Shown in pieces: positions 11,901 through 19,424 of a DNA stretch of 60,000 nucleotides. The position numbers were made by a program, and so were the translations under genes. The notes beneath the pieces are model-generated. The model was not told where the DNA came from, did not search any database, and saw only the letters and a list, made by a program, of their open reading frames with translations. The stretch spans positions 1,116,001 through 1,176,000 of the forward strand of contig NC_134034.1 of NCBI RefSeq assembly GCF_964204645.1, given 5' to 3'. Within the stretch, counting starts at the first letter, position 1. Each line of letters opens with the position of its first letter. Source of the stretch: Tubulanus polymorphus (Eukaryota > Nemertea > Palaeonemertea > Tubulaniformes > Tubulanidae).

Positions 11901-14900
11901 ATAATCTGTGATATACTGAAAACTCTTAATCCATAAAACCTGCAACAATACAAATTATATTCATAATCGTTAACTGGTTAAATTAATCTGTAATGATAAT
12001 GAATTCATTTTAACTCCGCGGGTCGGTTCATAGTCAGGGCTTTAAGACCACGGCAGATTGAAGACCATGTGATGACCATCTTAGTTCTATAGCCTATCTA
12101 ACGACTCTAAGACCAGTCTAAACTCATTTCAGTTCTATAGCCAATATAACAACTTAAGACCAGTTTAAGCTCATCTTAGTTCTATAATCAATCAAACAAC
12201 TTAAGACCAGTTTAAGCTCATCTTAGTTCTATAATCAATCAACAACTTAAGACCAGTTTAAGCTCATTTTAGTTCTATAACCAATCTAACAACTTAAGAC
12301 CAGTTTAAGCTCATTTTAGTTCTATAACCAATCTAACAACTTAAGACCAGTTTAAGCTCATCTTAGTTCTATAATCAATCAAACAACTTAAGACCAGTTT
12401 AAGCTCATTTTAGTTCTATAACCAATCTAACAACTTAAGACCAGTTTAAGCTCATCTTAGTTCTGTAACCAATCTGACAACTTCGGATCAGTTTAAGCTC
12501 ATCTTAGTTTTATAGCTAAGCTAACAACTTAAGACCAGTCTGAAGATTGAAGATCACTTTAAGACTTTAGAAATGGCTCCCGGTTGAGTTAGAAACGAGC
12601 TAAAGATTGAAATCTAAACTGAAAATTTCGCAAATGAATCCAGAAAATAACGCGCACCTTTTTAAAACCGAGTCCGCCCTCGAGACGGTTGAATTCGCGT
12701 TCGACTTTACCGTCATCCTCCTGAACGGCTAACCACTTCTCACAGCTGAAGTAGTAGTTCACGCCGGTGTTACAGTCTCTGACGATTATACGGCTGATAT
12801 ACCAACTCGGGTCATTACCCTGATTATTGTGCCAGATCTGAACTCTGTGCACGGTGCCAATTGAATCGGGCAGCCTGAAAAATATCAAACAGTATATCGT
12901 CAGTCTTCAGTTGGTTTTCAAAGATAAATTATTTTCTATAATTTTCAAAATGGCTCATAGAATTAAGTTTAAACGTCACTACTCTCTTAGTTTTTGAAAA
13001 TGTCTGATAGAATTGAGTTTAAACGTCACTACTCTCTTAGTTTTTGAAAATGTCTCATAGTATTGAGTCTAAACGTCACTACTCTCTTAGGTTTTGAAAA
13101 TAGCTCATAGAATTGAGTCTAAACGTCACTATACTCTCTTAGTTTTTGAAAATGTCTCATAGAATCGAGTCTTAACGGGTCACTACTCTCTTAGTTTTTG
13201 AAATTGGCTCATAGAATTAGATTCTAAACGTCACTGTAGTCTGTCCGCTTCAATACATCTGCTCGGAATTCGTCCGTCTGCCTGTTTTGGAGCAGATTAA
13301 ATCACTCCGATCACGGAACTGACTCTTCCCGTGCCGATAAAACGTATCAACAATGATTCATGTACTCAACTCAAAAGAGCTGATGAATTTCCTTCCGTCG
13401 AGCGGCGATAAAAACGAAAATGCGATTAATTCCCGACAACAATCGACGTCACGGTAATGATAATAATTCTTCCATTGTAACCGTAGCGATGTCGGCGTGC
13501 GGTTTAACGTTGCGCAGGTATATCCCGTCTTTAATTAATCAGTCATTGTCATGGTAATCGTCATTCATCGACTCAACAATCGATTATAAACGCCGCCGAT
13601 TTTAATGGTTTTATCGTCACGAAATTTAACGATCACGTTATATCGCTATCTTTAGTTACTAGAATCGATTAACAGAAAATCCACGATATCAATTTAATGT
13701 TAATGGTTTTTTCTTAGGTTTCGGGTGGAATCCTACCACTTCCACCCATTTCGAGTGGAATCCTTCCGCTTCCACCCAACTTCGGAGTTTATTTCGAAAT
13801 TCAAAATATTCTCAAAACGTTTAAGGGGTTCTGCGCGAGATGATGTGCGCTACATCATCGATATTGGGGCGTTTCAAAATAACAACAGTTACAAATGTGA
13901 ATTTTTGCTTCTATTTTATTATTTGTAATCAAACACATTTCATCGATCTTATCGTCTATTTAATCAATTTCCATATGCGAGGAATTTTATGCAAGGACCG
14001 TAAACTATGTCATGAATATCACGGGGCTAGACTGGTTGCCAGTCAATTCAATTCAATTATCGATATATTCAAATCTACATTAACTAAACCCTTTCAGTGC
14101 TGACTAATCAATACCCTTCAGTGCTGGAGATAATTTGAAAATTTTGAAAAATTCCACCCTAGTGTGTTGAATAACGGGAATACCACTATAGTGCGTCTAC
14201 ACCGCGGTGCAGTGTATCATTAGTTACTAATATTTCACTATGTTTGACAGGTGCTGCCATCTTTCAAGAGAGATAATTACTAATTACTAATTAAATCAAT
14301 ACACTGCAGAGCAGTGTACTAGCAAAATCCATCACCGATTCATACACCGCACTGCGGTGTAGACGCACTGAAAGGGTTAAGTTACATTGATTGATCCTTA
14401 ATAATTATATATAATTAATCTATATAACATCATTTATTGTTGATAATATTTCGCGATTAATTTTCAAGGCGTCTGAAAAACCTTTTACGAGTTTTCCTCG
14501 TTTTACTTACATCATGACAAACGTGTGTCGCGAGTTGCGTTCGAACGTCGGTTGAACGTCGTCGCCGATCAACTCGCGAGTTTCCGACACGCCCTCGTCG
14601 CCGTGCAACACGACGCTAACCTTCGCCGACGTTCCCGCGCCCTGTCGGAATCCCGTTTCTATGGCGATGTGATAACACTGTCGGTCGGTGTGCGAGTTGT
14701 CTAGGAGATACAGCGGTTCTTTGTTGCGTTGTTTTTCCAGCTCGTCTAAACGATGACAGATCGTCACGCAGATGACATAAACGACGAGGATAGCGGCGAC
14801 CAGAGCGACCGTTACCGGATTCTTACTCACGCTGAAATTTCAATAACGAGAAAAAAATAAATAAATTCCCCTCAAATTCATCTCCATAAATTCCCCGATT

Positions 14901-17900
14901 TATCTTTGAATTGCACAAAAATTATTCCTATTTGAATCGGGCAGAAATTTATCTTTTTTTCGATCGCGAAAAAATTATCATTTTTTTTTAATCTTGCAAA
15001 AATTTATTTTCATTATAATTGTGCGCAAAAATTTATTTCTATTTGAATTCGAAAAATGTGATTTTATTCGGTAAAGATTTCATTTTAAAAATTTTGTATT
15101 AGAAAATTTGTTTCATAAATTTTGCGTTGGAAAATAATTTTTTTTTCCATAAGTTTCGTATCAAATTTTCTAACACATTACATAGAAGAAAATTTATTTC
15201 TTTGATTTTCTAAATTCACTTTAAAGCAAAATCCTTTAAATCGAAATCGCCAGAGTTTTCTCTGAGATTCTTGGTATCGGACAAATTTCGAATCGCTTAT
15301 TTTCCTGATTATATCTTTCGTTAATTTTCAACTTTTAAAATTTTGAATTCTACAATTTCAAAATATCAAATGTCAATATTTCAAGATCTTAAATTCCAAA
15401 ACTTCACACATTGTGAGATAACACAGGTTTTGAGATTTCACAAAACTCACTCGAAGAAATCGTCGACATTTTTGAAGTCGAGGTCGTTGGGAACGAGTTT
15501 AAAATGGCCGCCGAACGACGTGAGATGAGCGCACGAGCAGTTGATGGCGTCGCGGGTCGACGTCGACGAGATGGCGCAGCCGTCTGCTCGCCACTCGTCG
15601 CCGCGCTCGTCCCAATAGAGACAACTCCCCCACCAAACGCTCAATGTGTACTCCCGCTCGCGGATTTGGTTGCTACGGCTACGGCCTTTGTTGTAATCGG
15701 CGTCGAGGATGCCCAGCACGTACTGACCCGGTTCTGAAATTAGATTGAAAAATTTTCGGAATTCTTATATCGATCGGAAATCATAAAAGCTCAGTTAAGA
15801 CTTTGAATAAGACCGGGCTAAGCTTATTTCAGTCCAGTTCCACAGTTAAGACTTAAGATAAAACCGGGCTAAGCTAATTTTCATCCAGTTCCACATTTCA
15901 GAAAAAGACCAGCATCAACTAATTTCAATACAGTTCCACAGTTGATACTTAAGATTAGATCGGGCTAAGCCAATCTTAGTTCATTTCTATAGTTGACTTG
16001 AGACCGGGTTAAGCTCATTTTGGTCTAGCTCCACAGTTGAGACTTAAGATAAAACCGGGTTAAGCCGATTTCCACAAGCATACAGGATGACATAGTCATT
16101 CAGAATACTAGAAACACGTTTGACATTTCGCAACAAGAATAATTGGTACAAAAAAATCAACATTGAAAAAACAATTCGCTGACATAAAAAATAAATATCA
16201 AGCAAATTTTCACGTTATTTTCGGCCCCAGTCGCTTTTAATGCCTATCTTGACATTTATGGATTCTAATAATAAAACTCGTGACATTTGGAAAGCTCGAA
16301 TGAATGTATGTAAAATAATTCAATGACATTAGTCTCTATGCGTGGAGAAAAAAACACGCGCCGGTAATTTGAATCCTTGATGGAGAAAACAGAACTAGTA
16401 GAGAACAGCAACCAACACGAGCTAACGAGAGAAATTCCACAATAACGAAGCCAAGATTCTATATCGGAATGATTGTTTTTGAGGAGCGACGTTTCGGCTA
16501 ACAACTGTTAGCCATCATCAGGCGTACTGAGAACAAAATCAAATAACAGGATATTTATACTAGAATATGACAAATGATAAAGATTAAAGGATTATGATTA
16601 AAGTAATTAAATAACAAAAACCGGAACACTAAGGAAGGAAACAAAGTAGGCAAACGACAAACTAAAGGGGATATAATCTTTAATGTTTATCATTTGTCAT
16701 ATTCTTGTATAAATATCCTGTTATTTTATTTTGTTCTCAGTACGCCTGATGACGGCTAACAGTTGTTAGCCGAAACGTCGCTCCTCAAATATAATCATTC
16801 TGATATAGAATTTTTCACTCTTGGCTTCGTTATTGTGGAATTTCTCTCGTCATCATCATACACGGATAATGTGTATCTTCTCGTCTAACCAACACCAGCT
16901 ATTCCAATAGAGGGCGTTACGCAAACTCGGTGCGCCAACTATCCCACCAGATGGAGTTACTTACACTCACTTACGAATGAATTTTAAACTGAATTTTGAA
17001 ATTCCCAAATCACGAGACGCGTCAACAAAATATATCGAACCAATATTTCTAGTCGATGATGGGATATAGGGTACAACTTACCGGTAAAATTGCCCTGATC
17101 CAAATGTAACTTCAATTTAGTTTCATCTTTGCCGAACACTTTCTTCTGTATGAAACTAGTCGTGTTCAAAATTGATTCGTAACTAAAATACAACGAATAA
17201 AATACATAATTACAAAACATTGAATAAACTACACTAGTTCCAGAAAACATTTCAGTTTCTTTTCAATCAATGGGTTCCGAATTCCAGTCTGAGCTTCTAT
17301 TTTACTCTTTCGTCGGCAGAAATATGACAGAGGAGTCAACCAACAGACCTGCCACTCTCAACATCCTCATTCGTCTATTTATAGAATCCTCGCGATCATG
17401 AATCCGTATGCAGTTGTAGACTAGCGCCACCTAGCTGTCACACCTGAAACTTTGCTCACCTCTCTGTTTTGACACATAGGCCTGAGCGAAAATTTCAGGC
17501 ATAAAAACCAAGAGCATTTCATTCAATCCTTCCAGTCGACTGATAGTGTGCTCAACGGACACCAGGGGGATCTCAATCCAATCACAATATAGCCGGTTAG
17601 GAAAGTGCATGAAACAGACACCAGGGGGCTCTCTAAAATCAATCAATAAGCTATCGCCCGACAGGATGGTTTGCAAATCAGATACCAGGGGGCTCTTTTA
17701 GAAGGAAGTTTACTAGAACCAGATACGATAATGTATTAATTGGACACCAGGGGATCCTGAAAGTGTGTAATTCCGTCACCAGAGGGCTCTTCAATTTGTT
17801 GCTAATAACGCCACCTGGTGGGATAACCAGTACTTACTTGATAATGAGTTCAATCGGGAACAGACGTCCGACACGTGCAGGCCGTTTCAAGGTCACCTCG

Positions 17901-19393
17901 ACGAACAGAGTCTCTCGCAGGTTGCCGGCGGTGATGTTGAATCGATGCAGATTCATGCGTTCTTTGCGCAGACGATGCACGACGTACGATTCGTTGCGGC
18001 TGCGGATTCGCGGCAGGTGAATCGCGATTCGTTGATCGGTCGACAGGTCGGTGATGTTCAGACGGTCGCCGCGGCAATCGTACAGATTCAGCGACGCCAC
18101 TAACGTCTGGATCTAAAGACGGTTTGAGAAACAAATTAAAAACATGTCCGTCTCCATGAATCCCCCTATGACATCATCATCAAATTGTCTACTAATGGTC
18201 TAGACCCGTCCAGGAAAGATGTCTGCTTCCATTAATCCCCCTATGACATCATCAAATTGTCTTATAGCAATTATTGATCTATAGACACTTCCTATAAAGA
18301 TGTCTATCTCCATAAGTCCCCCTATGACATCACCGAAAGTCTAAGATTCTGAAGATTTGTTTACATCATCAATAGTAACGATTTGGGGCCAACTTGGTCC
18401 TAATTATTTTATGTATGTGAACCGTGACCCGAACTGACTTCCGTCTGTTCATTTACCGTATCCGTCTGCCGTTGATTGTAGAAATACGGGTTACGTTTGA
18501 AGGTCATCATGTGACCTTGGTAGCAATTTTCGTCGCGTTGGAATTGTATGGCCGCTCGCCGCAGCCTGCTGCTCGGCTGCTGCTGCAGATCGCTCAACAC
18601 CGATTGGATGCTGCCGGGCAGGTTGAAATACGCTCCGCTCGCCCCGATCGAATACGTCTGCTTGTCGATATCGGAGAACCGCACGGCCTTGACGGCGACC
18701 TCCGGCGCTATACGTTGCACCGGCTCCTCGCCGATCGTGTGAAATTGAAGTTTCGTCTAAAATGAGAAACAACGGAAACATTTTTTGTAAAAACTAAATT
18801 CGCCGTAATTCTATCGTGACCCTCTTTATTTGTCTTTAAGAAGCCTTCGGTCGAACGCATAGGTTTTTAGTTTCGTCCACAGCCGGAGGTGAAATGACCG
18901 CAGTTTTTACCACTGGGAAAGGAGAGTACAACCGCATGTGACAACGGCGCTGGTTTTTTTCAGACGCAGGAAAGTGAATTTGTTATTCACCCTTTGAACC
19001 GCTGTGAAAGGCGAGTACCGACGACGCTGGTTTGAACCGCGGCGAAAGGAGAGTGAAAACTGCGTTGATTGCTTTGATCCGCTGTGAAAGGAGTGTGTGT
19101 GCATGTGTGTGTGTGTGTGTGTGTGTGTTTGAAATATGAAACACCTGCATAGAAAAGTGTTGTTTCAGATAATAACCGAGCTGTGTTTCCTAAGCCGCGC
19201 TAGATTGCTCTCTCCCTCTCTCTTTCTCTCCCTCTCTGTCGGGTGTCTGTGTGTGTGTGCGGTGTGTATAGATTGCTCTCTCCCTCTCTCTCTCTCTCTG
19301 TCGGGAAGTGATTAGTTAATGTTGGACCCTGGACGCTCGTAAATCAAATTGCATTAATAAGAATATTGACTCGTTGCTGCGAGTGAGAGCGCG

Positions 19394-19424
<31 letters not shown>

